Positions 26,911-34,719 of a DNA stretch of 64,000 bases are shown here, in pieces. The translations under genes were made by a program, and so were the position numbers. Positions within the stretch are counted from its first letter, which is position 1, and the number at the start of each line of letters is the position of its first letter. A model generated the notes under the pieces. It saw only the letters and a program-made list of their open reading frames with translations. It did not search any database and was not told where the DNA came from. The stretch comes from JBOGUF01 sp050696075 (GTDB taxonomy: Bacteria; Chloroflexota; Chloroflexia; Thermomicrobiales; UBA6265), in NCBI GenBank assembly GCA_050696075.1, contig JBOGUF010000059.1, positions 1 to 64,000 on the forward strand. Reading direction: 5' to 3'.

Positions 26911-28496
26911 CCGATACCCGCGCTCGACCCGAACAGAAGCCAATCGTCACCGATTCCGGGATCGAGATCGATCCCGTCTATCGACTCGGTGAGGACGCGC
27001 GCGATCTGGCCGATCCGGGCGAATACCCATACACGCGGGGCATCTACCCATCGATGTACCGGGGGCGGCGCTGGACGATGCGCCAGTACTCCGGGTTCTC
27101 GACGGCCGAGGAGAGCAACCGGCGCTACCGGCTGCTAATGGAGCGAGGGCAGACGGGTGTCAGCGTCGCCTTCGACCTGCCGACGCAGCTTGGACTCGAC
27201 TCGGACGACCCGCGCGCCTTCGGCGAAGTCGGGCGGGTCGGGGTGCCGATCAGCACACTCGACGACATGCGCCGCCTCTTCGACGGGATCGACCAGGCGG
27301 CGATCACGACCTCGATGACGATCAACGCGCCGGCCTCGCTCCTGTTGCTGATCTACCAGATCGTGGCGGAGGAGCGCGGGGCCGATGCCGTACGGCTCGG
27401 CGGCACGATCCAAAACGACGTGCTCAAGGAGTACGCGGCGCGCGGCACGTACATCTTCCCGCCGCGACCGTCAATGCGGCTCGTGACCGACACCTTTGCC
27501 TATTGCAACCAGCAGTTGCCGCGCTGGAACGCGATCTCCGTCTCCGGCTACCACATCCGCGAGGCGGGGTCGTCGGCCGCCCAGGAGATTGCTTTCACCC
27601 TGGCCAACGCGGTCGCCTACGTCGAGGCGGCGATCGCCGCGGGGCTGGCGGTCGACGACTTCGCGCCCCGGATCAGCTTCTTCTTCGCCGCGCACTCCCG
27701 CCTCTTCGAAGAGGTCGCCAAGTTCCGCGCCGCGCGGCGGATGTGGGCAAAGCTGATGCGTGAGCGTTTCGGCGCGCGGGACGCGAAGTCCTGGACGATG
27801 CGGTTTCACACGCAGACGGGGGGCGTGACGCTGACCGCGCAACAGCCGTTGAACAACGTCGTCCGGGTCGCCTATCAGGCGCTGGCGGCGGTGTTGGGCG
27901 GCACGCAAAGCCTACACACGAACGGCTACGATGAGGCGCTGGCGCTGCCGACGGAGCAGGCGGCAACGCTTGCGTTGCGCACCCAGCAGATTCTCGGCGA
28001 CGAGACCGGCGTCGCGGAGACCGCCGATCCGCTCGGCGGTTCCTATTTCATCGAATCCCTGACGGATGATCTGGAAGCGAAAGCGCGCGAGTGGATGGCG
28101 CGGATCGAAGAGATCGGCGGCTCGGTGCCGGCGATCGAGCGCGGGGTGATGCAGGACGCCATCGCCGAGAATGCCTATCAGCGGGAACTGGCGCGCGAGC
28201 TTGGCGACGAGGTGATCGTTGGCGTCAACAAGTACGTCGAATCGGAGAACGTCGCGGTACCGATCCAGCGCATCGACCAAGAGGCGGTTGCCCGCCAGGC
28301 GAGACGGGTCGCCGAGTATAAGGCGGACCAGGATCGAACCGCGGTCGACGCGGCGCTCGCACGGGTGCGGGCGACGGCAGAGGGGGCCGAAAACCTGCTC
28401 CCGGTAATGAAGGACGCGCTGACGACGGGCGCGACGTTAGGCCAAATTTGCGATGCGCTCCGGTCGGTCTTCGGCGAGCACCGACCGGGACAGTAA
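26907..28496 (+). CDS. mcmA: methylmalonyl-CoA mutase, large (catalytic) subunit
   Basis: A catalytic barrel subunit of the adenosylcobalamin-dependent acyl-CoA mutase family, 529 residues. Typical segments are YRGRRWTMRQYSGFSTAEES, TGVSVAFDLPTQLGLDSD, the SVSGYHIREAGS loop and the HTQTGGVTLTAQQPLNN region. The B12-binding domain is absent: the protein ends after the linker, as in archaeal and Chloroflexota split mutases, where a separate small subunit of about 140 residues supplies it. No such gene is in this window. The neighbouring epimerase supports methylmalonyl-CoA as substrate, although isobutyryl-CoA-type relatives look similar. GTG 26907 overlaps the epimerase stop. Confidence 0.92.
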   Translation: MTDTRARPEQKPIVTDSGIEIDPVYRLGEDARDLADPGEYPYTRGIYPSMYRGRRWTMRQYSGFSTAEESNRRYRLLMERGQTGVSVAFDLPTQLGLDSDDPRAFGEVGRVGVPISTLDDMRRLFDGIDQAAITTSMTINAPASLLLLIYQIVAEERGADAVRLGGTIQNDVLKEYAARGTYIFPPRPSMRLVTDTFAYCNQQLPRWNAISVSGYHIREAGSSAAQEIAFTLANAVAYVEAAIAAGLAVDDFAPRISFFFAAHSRLFEEVAKFRAARRMWAKLMRERFGARDAKSWTMRFHTQTGGVTLTAQQPLNNVVRVAYQALAAVLGGTQSLHTNGYDEALALPTEQAATLALRTQQILGDETGVAETADPLGGSYFIESLTDDLEAKAREWMARIEEIGGSVPAIERGVMQDAIAENAYQRELARELGDEVIVGVNKYVESENVAVPIQRIDQEAVARQARRVAEYKADQDRTAVDAALARVRATAEGAENLLPVMKDALTTGATLGQICDALRSVFGEHRPGQ

Positions 28497-28529
28497 CCGC
28501 GATCGCATCGTGAGGGCGGAGTTCCCATC

Positions 28530-29654
28530 GTGCGCATCGGCGTCAATGCGCTGCTCCTTGGGTCGCAATCCGGATACCGGCGGTCCGGCGTCAGCCGGTA
28601 CATCGACCGCCTGGTGCGGGCGTTGCCGGCCGCGCTCAACGGGGATGACACCCTGACGGTTTTTGTGGGGCGCGACGCCGAAGCGTCGCACGGGCCGCGG
28701 ATCGGGTACCGGCGGAGCTGGTGGCCGGTCGAGCGGCCGGAGGCACGGCTGCCGTGGGAGCACCTGGCGCTCCCACTCGAGACGCGGCGAGCCAAGATCG
28801 ACCTGTTTCATGGCACCGTCAACGTGGTGCCGCGCGGTTTGCGGTGTCACTCGGTCGTCACGGTGCACGATCTCGCCTTCTTGCGCTGGCCGGACCAAGT
28901 GACGCGGCGGCGCCATCGCTATCTGGCGGGCGAGTTGCGTGGCTCACTAGGCCGCGCACGGCGAATTATCGCGGTGTCGGAGGCGACCAAGGCTGATCTC
29001 GTTGAGATGCTTGGAGTCGATCCGTCGCGCGTTGCCGTCACGCCGTTGGGCGTCGACGAGCGTTTTCGACCGGTCGAGGGCGACGCATGGGAGGAGTTCA
29101 GGGAGGCACGGGGGATTGTCCGGCCGTTCGTGCTGTCGGTCGGCACCTTGGAGCCGCGCAAGAATTTGCCCGCGCTTTTGCGGGCCTTTGCCACGTTGAC
29201 CCGTGAGATTCCCCACGATCTCGTGCTGGTCGGCGGGGAAGGGTGGCTCACCGAGGAGATCCATCACACGATGCAGACGCCGAAGTTGGCCGGGCGCGTC
29301 CGGCTCACCGGCTTCGTGGAGGATGACGATCTGCCCGCCTGGTACGGCGCGGCGGACTGCTTTGCCTTCCCGTCGCTCTACGAAGGCTTTGGCCTGCCGG
29401 TGCTCGAGGCGATGGCAAGTGGCGTGCCGGTTGTCACCTCGAACCTCTCGTCGCTGCCGGAGGTGGCGGGCGATGCCGCGCTCCTCGTCGACCCGGATGA
29501 CGTCAAGGCGATCGCAGATGGCATCCGGCTGGTCGTGACAGATTCGGCATTCGCGGCCACGCTGCGCCGTGCCGGGACCGAGCGAGCCGCCGAGTTTACC
29601 TGGGAGCGAACCGCGGCGTTGACCGCGACGGTTTACCGTGAGGTCGCGGGATGA
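28530..29654 (+). CDS. GT4-family glycosyltransferase
   Basis: A GT-B fold retaining glycosyltransferase of 374 residues. The N-terminal domain has a glycine loop (SGYRRSGVSRYIDRL), HDLAFLRWPD and IAVSEATKADL. The C-terminal donor domain has LSVGTLEPRKN, the EX7E motif in SLYEGFGLPVLEAMASG, and VTSNLSSLPEVAGDAA. It resembles mannosyl or rhamnosyl transferases of cell-surface polysaccharide synthesis; donor and acceptor are unknown. The GTG start at 28530 has GGAG upstream. It overlaps thiL by four bases (ATGA). Confidence 0.9.
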   Translation: MRIGVNALLLGSQSGYRRSGVSRYIDRLVRALPAALNGDDTLTVFVGRDAEASHGPRIGYRRSWWPVERPEARLPWEHLALPLETRRAKIDLFHGTVNVVPRGLRCHSVVTVHDLAFLRWPDQVTRRRHRYLAGELRGSLGRARRIIAVSEATKADLVEMLGVDPSRVAVTPLGVDERFRPVEGDAWEEFREARGIVRPFVLSVGTLEPRKNLPALLRAFATLTREIPHDLVLVGGEGWLTEEIHHTMQTPKLAGRVRLTGFVEDDDLPAWYGAADCFAFPSLYEGFGLPVLEAMASGVPVVTSNLSSLPEVAGDAALLVDPDDVKAIADGIRLVVTDSAFAATLRRAGTERAAEFTWERTAALTATVYREVAG

Positions 29655-30676
29655 ACGGGCCGACGGTGCGTGACGCCGGTGAGTTCGGGTTGATCGAGGC
29701 GCTGTCTGCTGTCCTGCCTCCGTCCGTGCGCGCTGGTCCCGCCTTGCGATTCGGCATCGGCGACGATGCCGCGGTCTGGACGCCGACGCCTGGCGAGTCG
29801 CTGATCGTGACGACCGACAGCCTGGTTGATCGCATCCACTTCCGGCTCGATTGGACCGATTGGGCGAGCCTGGGGCATAAGTCGTTGGCCGTGAACCTCT
29901 CCGACGTCGCGGCGATGGGCGGCGTGCCGCGGCTGGCCGTGATCACGCTGGGATTGCGTGGCGATGAGCGCGTAGGGGACCTCGAGGATCTATATCGCGG
30001 CCTGGGGTCATTGGCCGCGCGGACCAGGACGCTCGTCGCGGGCGGCGATGTCGTCGCGTCGCCGGACGCGTTGACGATCCACGTTACGGTCCTCGGCGAA
30101 ACCGACGATGGGCGGGTGCTGACGCGGTCCGGCGCTAAGCCCGGTGACGTGGTCGCGGTCAGCGGCACGATTGGGGCCGCCGCGGCGGGTTTCCGCCTCT
30201 TGCGCGCCGGTCCGGACGATCCTCGGCGCCGCGCGGTGACGGCGGATCTCCTACTCGATGCCCACCTGCGGCCCGAACCCCGCCTCGCGCTTGGTCGCGT
30301 GCTGTTGGAGCACGGAGCGACCGCGGCGATGGATCTGAGCGACGGACTTCTGGGCGACTTGCCAAATATTCTGGCGATGAGCGGCGTGGGCGCGGTGATC
30401 GACGCCGAGTCGATGCCGGTGGCCGCGGCGGTGCGGGCGCTCTTTCCTGACGACTGGCTCGATCTGGCGACGAGGGGAGGGGAGGATTACGAATTGCTCT
30501 TCACGGCGCCGCCGGAGTCGTTTGAGGCGATCCAGGCCGCCGCGGACGAGATCGGATCGACAGTTACCGCGATTGGAACGATTGTCGAGCGAGACGAGGC
30601 GTCGCCGTTGCGGATGCGCGGGCTGGATGGTGTTGCGCGGCCGGTGGCAGCGGGTGCGTTTGATCATTTTGGATAG
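29651..30676 (+). CDS. thiL: thiamine-monophosphate kinase
   Basis: ThiL phosphorylates thiamine phosphate to the cofactor thiamine diphosphate. The 341-residue protein has the PurM-like fold motifs FGIGDDAAVW, VTTDSLVDRIHFRLDW, GHKSLAVNLSDVAAMGG and, in the second domain, AAMDLSDGLLGDL and RGGEDYELLFT. All ATP- and Mg-binding aspartates are in place. It overlaps the glycosyltransferase by four bases and ends the operon, followed by two strong hairpins. Confidence 0.95.
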   Translation: MNGPTVRDAGEFGLIEALSAVLPPSVRAGPALRFGIGDDAAVWTPTPGESLIVTTDSLVDRIHFRLDWTDWASLGHKSLAVNLSDVAAMGGVPRLAVITLGLRGDERVGDLEDLYRGLGSLAARTRTLVAGGDVVASPDALTIHVTVLGETDDGRVLTRSGAKPGDVVAVSGTIGAAAAGFRLLRAGPDDPRRRAVTADLLLDAHLRPEPRLALGRVLLEHGATAAMDLSDGLLGDLPNILAMSGVGAVIDAESMPVAAAVRALFPDDWLDLATRGGEDYELLFTAPPESFEAIQAAADEIGSTVTAIGTIVERDEASPLRMRGLDGVARPVAAGAFDHFG

Positions 30677-30698
30677 AAATGCTGCAGGGTTCGCTTTA

Positions 30699-30719
30699 CG
30701 CGGGGTTAGAAACCCCGCG
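30699..30719. terminator. short GC-rich hairpin after thiL
   Basis: CGCGGGGTT and AACCCCGCG form a perfect 9-bp stem around a three-base AGA loop, 23 bp after the thiL stop. There is no T-run, so it is a candidate transcript end or processing site between convergent thiL and phoX. Confidence 0.45.
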
Positions 30720-30730
30720 CTGAACCTAGG

Positions 30731-30786
30731 AAGTCCCTCCGGAACTGTTGTTGTGAGCGTCGATTGCCACAGTTCCGGAGGGACTT
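30731..30786. terminator. perfect 18-bp inverted repeat between convergent genes
   Basis: Arms 30731-30748 (AAGTCCCTCCGGAACTGT) and 30769-30786 are exact complements around a 20-base loop. Lying between the 3' ends of thiL and phoX, it can form the same hairpin in both transcripts and is a plausible bidirectional terminator. It could also be an interspersed repeat. Confidence 0.5.
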
Positions 30787-30831
30787 CGGAGGGTGGGCGC
30801 CTGGTTTCAACTTGGTGAACCGGTGATCATT

Positions 30832-32841
30832 TCAGCTTCCGATCCGGCCGCCGTTTTCGGCTTGGACCACCACCATGCTCGGCCGCGCCGGACTTGCGTC
30901 GCTGGGCCAGGTGCTGATCGGTTCCTCGAAGGTGCCGCCTTCACCGGGGTGCTGGACCGAGACGAAGAGGGTGGTGTTGTCCGGCGTCAGGAAGAGACTG
31001 GCCGCTTCGGCCCCCGGCACCGCGCTGAAGAATTGCCGCAGGTAGCCACGGTCGGCGCCTTCGACCGGCACCGCGTGCACGGCGTCGTTGATCTCCAGCG
31101 AGCCTGGCTGGCCGTCGGTCGAGATCCAGAGGTTGCCGTCGCGGTCAAACGTGATGTTGTCCGGGTTCGCGATCGGGCTGACCTTTTCCTTCGGATAGCC
31201 GGCGAAATAGGTCGATTCGTCAGCGGGGTCGCCGCAGAGGAGGAAGATGTCCCAGGTGAAGGTGGTTGCCGCGTGGTCGCCGCCATCTTCGATCACCTCG
31301 ATGATGTGACCGAAGGCGTTTTCCGGTCGCGGGTTGGCCGCGTCCGGGCCAGGGTTGTCTTCAACCCCACGCAGCGTGTTGTTCGTCATCACCATGTAGA
31401 CCTTGCCGGTTACCGGGTTGTGCTCGATGTCCTCTGGGCGGTCCATCTTGGTGGCGCCGAGGATGTCGCCGGCCAGTCTCGGCATAATCAGGATATCGGC
31501 CTGGGAGGCGAATCCGTTCGCTTCGTCGAGACCGTTCTCGCCGTAGATCAGCGGTAACCAGGCGCCGGTCCCATCGTCGTTGAAGACGGCGACGGAGAGG
31601 ATGCCGTCGTCGAGGAGACTCATGTTGGCGGCGCGGTCGCTCGGGTTATACGTGCCCGCGGTGACGAACTTGTAGACATAGTCGAACCGCTCGTCGTCGC
31701 CGGAGTAGACGGCGACCCGGCCGCTCGGCGTCACCACCAGATTGACCGCCTCGTGCTTGAAACGACCTAAGGCGGTCCGCTTGACCGGCGTGCTGGCGGC
31801 ATCATAGGGATCGATTTCGACAGACCAGCCAAAGCGGAACGGCTCGTTCGGCTCTGACGCAAGGTCGAACCGTGAGTGGAACTCTTCCCACTGCCGCTCC
31901 GACCCTTCTAGGGGAAAACCGATGCGTTCGTGCAGCAGACGAACCGGATCACCTTCGGGCAGCGCGCTGAGGTTGCCGAAGTATTGGTTGAAGTTCTCTT
32001 CGCAGGTGACGTAGGTGCCCCAGGGCGTGAGGCCGCCCGCGCAGTTATTGAGCGTGCCCGCGACGGAGGCGCCGGTCGCATCCGCCGAAGTTTTGAGCAA
32101 GTCATGACCGGCTGCCGGGCCGGCGACCGTCATTGGCGTGGCGCCGGTCACGCGCCGGTTGTAGGGTGAGTCGAGCACGACCTCCCATTGACCAGTGGCG
32201 TTGCGCCTGATCTCGACGACGCTGATGCCGTGCGCTTCGATCTCGATGTCGACGATCTCCTGACTCGTGTTGACGATGAACTCTGGGATGTCAGACTCGG
32301 CAGCGGCTTCGTCGAACTCCGGGTTCGGCTGAAGATAGCCGGGAAACATGATCTCGGGATTGGTGTACTCGTGGTTGACGATCAGCAATCCATGATCGGA
32401 ATTGTCCGACCCCAGCGGCAGCGAAAGAAATCCGACGAAGTCGTTGTTGTAGCCGAACCGCCGTGCCTGCTCAGCGGCCGTCAGCGTAGCGAGGTCGAAG
32501 GCATCGCCATCCGGCGTCAGCGGGTCGCCCCAGCTCAGGAAGGTCGTCGCCGTATAGCCCGACGCCACCATCGGCTCCGGGCCCGCATCCGGGGCAATCG
32601 GTTGAAAGGTCAGCACCGCGCCCATGTCGGCGCCGGATGGAGTTGCGGCGGGTGTCGCATCCTGGGCGGCGGCGCTTCCGTTTAGCGCCGGGCCGGTCAC
32701 CACGATCGCCGAGGCGGCAACAGCGCCCTTGACCATCGCGCGGCGGCTGATGCGACGGGCAAGCACGTCGACGAAGCGCTCCCCGCGTCCGGCGGTGGAG
32801 TACGTTTTCTCTTTCCCGCCTTCGTAGTCGATCTCCCGCAT
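30832..32841 (-). CDS. phoX: PhoX-family (DUF839) Tat-exported phosphatase
   Basis: A 669-residue secreted protein of the PhoX/DUF839 family. These are calcium- and iron-dependent alkaline phosphatases with a beta-propeller fold that release phosphate from organic esters outside the membrane. The N-terminus has a twin-arginine signal (RRISRRAMVKG followed by a hydrophobic stretch to about residue 48). Family segments are NHEYTNPEI (NHE motif), GTYVTCEENFNQYFG, ALGRFKHEAVN, YSGDDERFDYVYKF, DNITFDRDGNLWISTDG and the C-terminal SVQHPGEGG. The start ATG 32841 is eight bases after AAAGGAG. A Pho box lies about 110 bp upstream, so phosphate starvation probably controls it. Confidence 0.92.
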   Translation of the reverse strand: MREIDYEGGKEKTYSTAGRGERFVDVLARRISRRAMVKGAVAASAIVVTGPALNGSAAAQDATPAATPSGADMGAVLTFQPIAPDAGPEPMVASGYTATTFLSWGDPLTPDGDAFDLATLTAAEQARRFGYNNDFVGFLSLPLGSDNSDHGLLIVNHEYTNPEIMFPGYLQPNPEFDEAAAESDIPEFIVNTSQEIVDIEIEAHGISVVEIRRNATGQWEVVLDSPYNRRVTGATPMTVAGPAAGHDLLKTSADATGASVAGTLNNCAGGLTPWGTYVTCEENFNQYFGNLSALPEGDPVRLLHERIGFPLEGSERQWEEFHSRFDLASEPNEPFRFGWSVEIDPYDAASTPVKRTALGRFKHEAVNLVVTPSGRVAVYSGDDERFDYVYKFVTAGTYNPSDRAANMSLLDDGILSVAVFNDDGTGAWLPLIYGENGLDEANGFASQADILIMPRLAGDILGATKMDRPEDIEHNPVTGKVYMVMTNNTLRGVEDNPGPDAANPRPENAFGHIIEVIEDGGDHAATTFTWDIFLLCGDPADESTYFAGYPKEKVSPIANPDNITFDRDGNLWISTDGQPGSLEINDAVHAVPVEGADRGYLRQFFSAVPGAEAASLFLTPDNTTLFVSVQHPGEGGTFEEPISTWPSDASPARPSMVVVQAENGGRIGS

Positions 32842-32951
32842 GGGGTTCACTCCTTTCGTGCTGGTAGGTCCCTGGCACGACCCGCAAGATTCGGACCGTC
32901 GCGCGCATGGCGCGCGTGCCCATCTCTGCCACAGTAGGGGCGCGCAAGCGT

Positions 32952-32996
32952 GCGCATGTGAAGGTGGCGTGAAGAGGACGTTAAGGGGTTGTTGAA
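32952..32996 (-). promoter_or_regulatory. Pho box upstream of phoX
   Basis: Read on the minus strand, three direct repeats begin exactly 11 bases apart: TTAACGTCCTC, TTCACGCCACC and TTCACATGCGC (plus positions 32984 down to 32952). A fourth TTCAAC stands 12 bases before them. Eleven-base periodic TTMAC repeats are the binding pattern of PhoB/PhoP response regulators. The position, about 110 bp before a PhoX phosphatase, fits direct activation under phosphate limitation. Confidence 0.65.
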
Positions 32997-33062
32997 CGTG
33001 TGACGGGTGCCACATCGAGCCATCCGATCATCGGCGGCGAGTCGGGCATTGCTGCCAGGTGC

Positions 33063-33092
33063 TTGACAGACCCGGAGGAAGCTGACTAGGAT
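33063..33092 (+). promoter_or_regulatory. promoter of the nitroreductase-haem uptake operon
   Basis: A perfect -35 hexamer TTGACA (33063-33068), an 18-base spacer and TAGGAT (33087-33092) form a sigma70-type promoter. The same arrangement, TTGACA-N18-TAGGTT, occurs before the Fe(III) transporter at 38298. The operator starts at the very next base, so a bound repressor would cover the transcription start. Confidence 0.65.
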
Positions 33093-33117
33093 AATTCCGA
33101 CTAAATCAGTCGGAATT
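33093..33117. promoter_or_regulatory. 25-bp palindromic operator (site 1)
   Basis: AATTCCGACT and AGTCGGAATT are perfect 10-base arms around AAATC. The outer half-sites AATTCCGA-N9-TCGGAATT are identical to those at 38334-38358. The inner part, CCGACTAAATCAGTCGG, also fits the type-1 IscR core as I recall it (YYGACTRWWWYAGTCRR), which points to an Rrf2-family regulator. No regulator gene is adjacent. Confidence 0.7.
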
Positions 33118-33143
33118 GACGTAACTTGAGGGAAGGATGGGGC

Positions 33144-33767
33144 GTGGCCGAAGCGGTGTTGGAACGGACCGGAGCGGTGCCTTCAGTCGCAATGGACGTG
33201 TTGGAGGCGATTCGGACCCGGCGGAGTGTGGGAACGGTGCGGCCGGAGGCGCCGTCCCGCGAAACGATCGAAGCGATCCTCGACGCGGCGACCTGGGCGC
33301 CCAATCATCGCCTGACCGAACCCTGGCGCTTTTTTGTGCTGACCGGCGACGCGCGGGAGTCACTCGGCGACGTCATGGCCCGGTCGAAGTTGGCCGGCAA
33401 GGAGGGCACGCCCGAGGAACTGCAGGCGGAGTATGAGCGGGCGCGGGCGAAGCCGCTGCGGGCACCGGTGATCATCGCGGTTGCGGTCGAGCCGGCGACC
33501 GGCCCCAAGATCGTCGAGATCGAGGAGGTCGCGGCCGGGGCGGCGGCGGTGCAGAACATGCTGCTGGCGGCGCATGCTCTCGGGTTGGCGGCGATCTGGC
33601 GGACCGGCGACGCCTGCTACGACGCGGCGGTCAAATCCTACTTCGATCTCTCGCCGGCATCTCATTTGCTCGGCTTCGTCTACCTGGGGTATCCCGCGGC
33701 GGTTTCGGTGCGTTCCCGGCATACGCCCGCCGCGGAGGTGACCCGCTGGCTGGGCTGGAACGAATAG
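33144..33767 (+). CDS. nitroreductase family (YdjA-like) flavoprotein
   Basis: A 207-residue FMN-dependent oxidoreductase. The N-terminal IRTRRSVGTVRPEAP phosphate-binding arginines, APNHRLTEPWRFFVL and the C-terminal LAAIWRTGDAC...GFVYLGYP segments match the YdjA branch of the nitroreductase fold. GTG 33144 follows AAGGA; the ATG at 33192 is an alternative without a binding site. It is the first gene behind the iron-type operator and precedes haem transporter genes. A flavin reductase that reduces ferric iron or helps open haem is a reasonable guess from context only. Confidence 0.85.
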   Translation: MAEAVLERTGAVPSVAMDVLEAIRTRRSVGTVRPEAPSRETIEAILDAATWAPNHRLTEPWRFFVLTGDARESLGDVMARSKLAGKEGTPEELQAEYERARAKPLRAPVIIAVAVEPATGPKIVEIEEVAAGAAAVQNMLLAAHALGLAAIWRTGDACYDAAVKSYFDLSPASHLLGFVYLGYPAAVSVRSRHTPAAEVTRWLGWNE

Positions 33768-33800
33768 CGTGCGGAGCAATTCGCACGAGGAGGGTTGACG

Positions 33801-34520
33801 ATGATGAGCAGCGCGACCGCTGTACGCAACGAGTCAGCCGCGCACGATCTGCTGCAAACGGCCCACGAGCAAGGCTATCGCTTTCCCGAAGGGTTCAGCG
33901 GGTTCTCCGCCGAAGTGACGTACGAAGATCCGACGACGCGTTCGGTCGGCGCGGTCGCCGTCCGCGCCCCGCGCGACGTGATGCTCGAACTTGATGCCTC
34001 CGAAGGTGTCGCATCGTGGCTGCGCCAAGAGATGAGCTCGATGGCCGGACACCGTTGGCCAACCACTTACGAAGCTAGCGACGGCCGCTATGCATTGACC
34101 CTGGACGGGGAGGCGAACGATCCGCGCGGACGGCTGATTCAGTTTCACCACGACCCGTTCGACTCCTCCTACCGCATTCGCGAAGGGCGGATTGTCCAGG
34201 TCAACCGGCGCATGGGACAGGTGCGCTTCTCGATCAACATCCTCGAACATGTGCAGACGGCTGATGGTCGCCTGCTCCCCACGTACTTCACGGTTTCCTT
34301 TTGGGATGTCTCAAGCGGCCGATTGACCCGCGCCGACGGCTACACCGACCGCTACGTCGTGGTGGACGGCGTGTTGCTGCCGGAGAGTCGCCGGGTGCTG
34401 TCCAGTGACGACGACGGCGTCACCGTGCGCTCGCTCACGTTGACCGCGCATCAGTTGTTGGGTGGAACTGGCGAGACGAAGGCCGCGCGGGCGGAGCGGT
34501 CCAACAGCCACGCCGGATAG
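33801..34520 (+). CDS. DUF3386-like conserved protein
   Basis: A soluble protein of 239 residues that I tentatively place in the DUF3386 family, best known from cyanobacteria, from the N-terminal pattern AHDLLQTAHEQGYRFPEGFSGFSAEV and the later strand-rich region (RDVMLELD, RYALTLDGE, YRIREGRIVQVNRRMG, SFWDVSSGRLTRADGYTDRY). No signal peptide or catalytic motif is evident. ATG 33801 follows GAGGAGGG. It lies 33 bp after the nitroreductase and before the haem-binding protein gene, inside what looks like one operon. A role in handling haem or a tetrapyrrole is inferred from this position only. Confidence 0.6.
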   Translation: MMSSATAVRNESAAHDLLQTAHEQGYRFPEGFSGFSAEVTYEDPTTRSVGAVAVRAPRDVMLELDASEGVASWLRQEMSSMAGHRWPTTYEASDGRYALTLDGEANDPRGRLIQFHHDPFDSSYRIREGRIVQVNRRMGQVRFSINILEHVQTADGRLLPTYFTVSFWDVSSGRLTRADGYTDRYVVVDGVLLPESRRVLSSDDDGVTVRSLTLTAHQLLGGTGETKAARAERSNSHAG

Positions 34521-34533
34521 CATGGACAAGAGG

Positions 34534-34558
34534 CGGGGGCTCGCGAAGCGAGTCCCCG
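34534..34558 (+). terminator. strong hairpin after the DUF3386-like gene
   Basis: CGGGGGCTCGC-GAA-GCGAGTCCCCG gives an 11-bp stem with one G-U pair, 13 bases after the stop codon. There is no T-tract. It may attenuate read-through into the transporter genes or protect the 3' end of the upstream message. Confidence 0.45.
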
Positions 34559-34566
34559 TTGACGCA

Positions 34567-34651
34567 ACACGACAACCGATTGTCTCCGGATCGCCCGCGG
34601 GAACGGGCGACCGGTCAAGCCGCCTCCGTTGGAGGCGACAGGCCGTCGTGT
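34567..34651 (+). ncRNA. candidate structured leader RNA before the haem-binding protein gene
   Basis: A closed three-way junction can be drawn. ACACGAC (34567-34573) pairs with GTCGTGT (34645-34651). Inside are CCGG-A-TCGCCCG...CGGGCGA-CCGG (34586-34614, loop CGGGAA) and CGCCTCC-GTT-GGAGGCG (34621-34637). It lies in the 199-bp gap between the DUF3386-like gene and hmuT and ends 68 bases before the hmuT ATG. I do not recognise it as a known riboswitch: cobalamin, TPP and c-di-GMP consensus boxes are absent. A cis-acting leader is the working idea. Confidence 0.4.
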
Positions 34652-34719
34652 CACCGCAGGAGTATAGGCCACCGCCGCCTGCTCCGGCCGCGACCGGCGC
34701 GCAGGGAGAGCACCGCGCG

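Larger units (their letters stand above)
32842..33143. other. divergent regulatory region of phoX and the haem-uptake operon
   Basis: This 302-base gap holds no gene. From left to right it contains the phoX leader, a GTAGGGGCGCG stretch (32935-32945) resembling the left end of the dispersed repeats, the three-unit Pho box for phoX, an apparently featureless stretch at 33000-33060, and the promoter plus palindromic operator of the nitroreductase operon. Confidence 0.6.

Noticed and set aside
26476..28496. Isobutyryl-CoA mutase instead of methylmalonyl-CoA mutase
   Set aside because: The overlapping epimerase acts on methylmalonyl-CoA, which supports that substrate; sequence alone does not settle it.
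34567..34651. Cobalamin, TPP or c-di-GMP riboswitch
   Set aside because: The fixed sequence boxes of these classes are absent; only the general three-way shape is similar, so I keep it as an unassigned structured leader.
34462..34719. In-frame upstream extension of the HmuT protein by 86 residues
   Set aside because: It would translate the hairpin region, precede a clear signal peptide and lack conservation signals; the ATG at 34720 starts a normal secreted protein.
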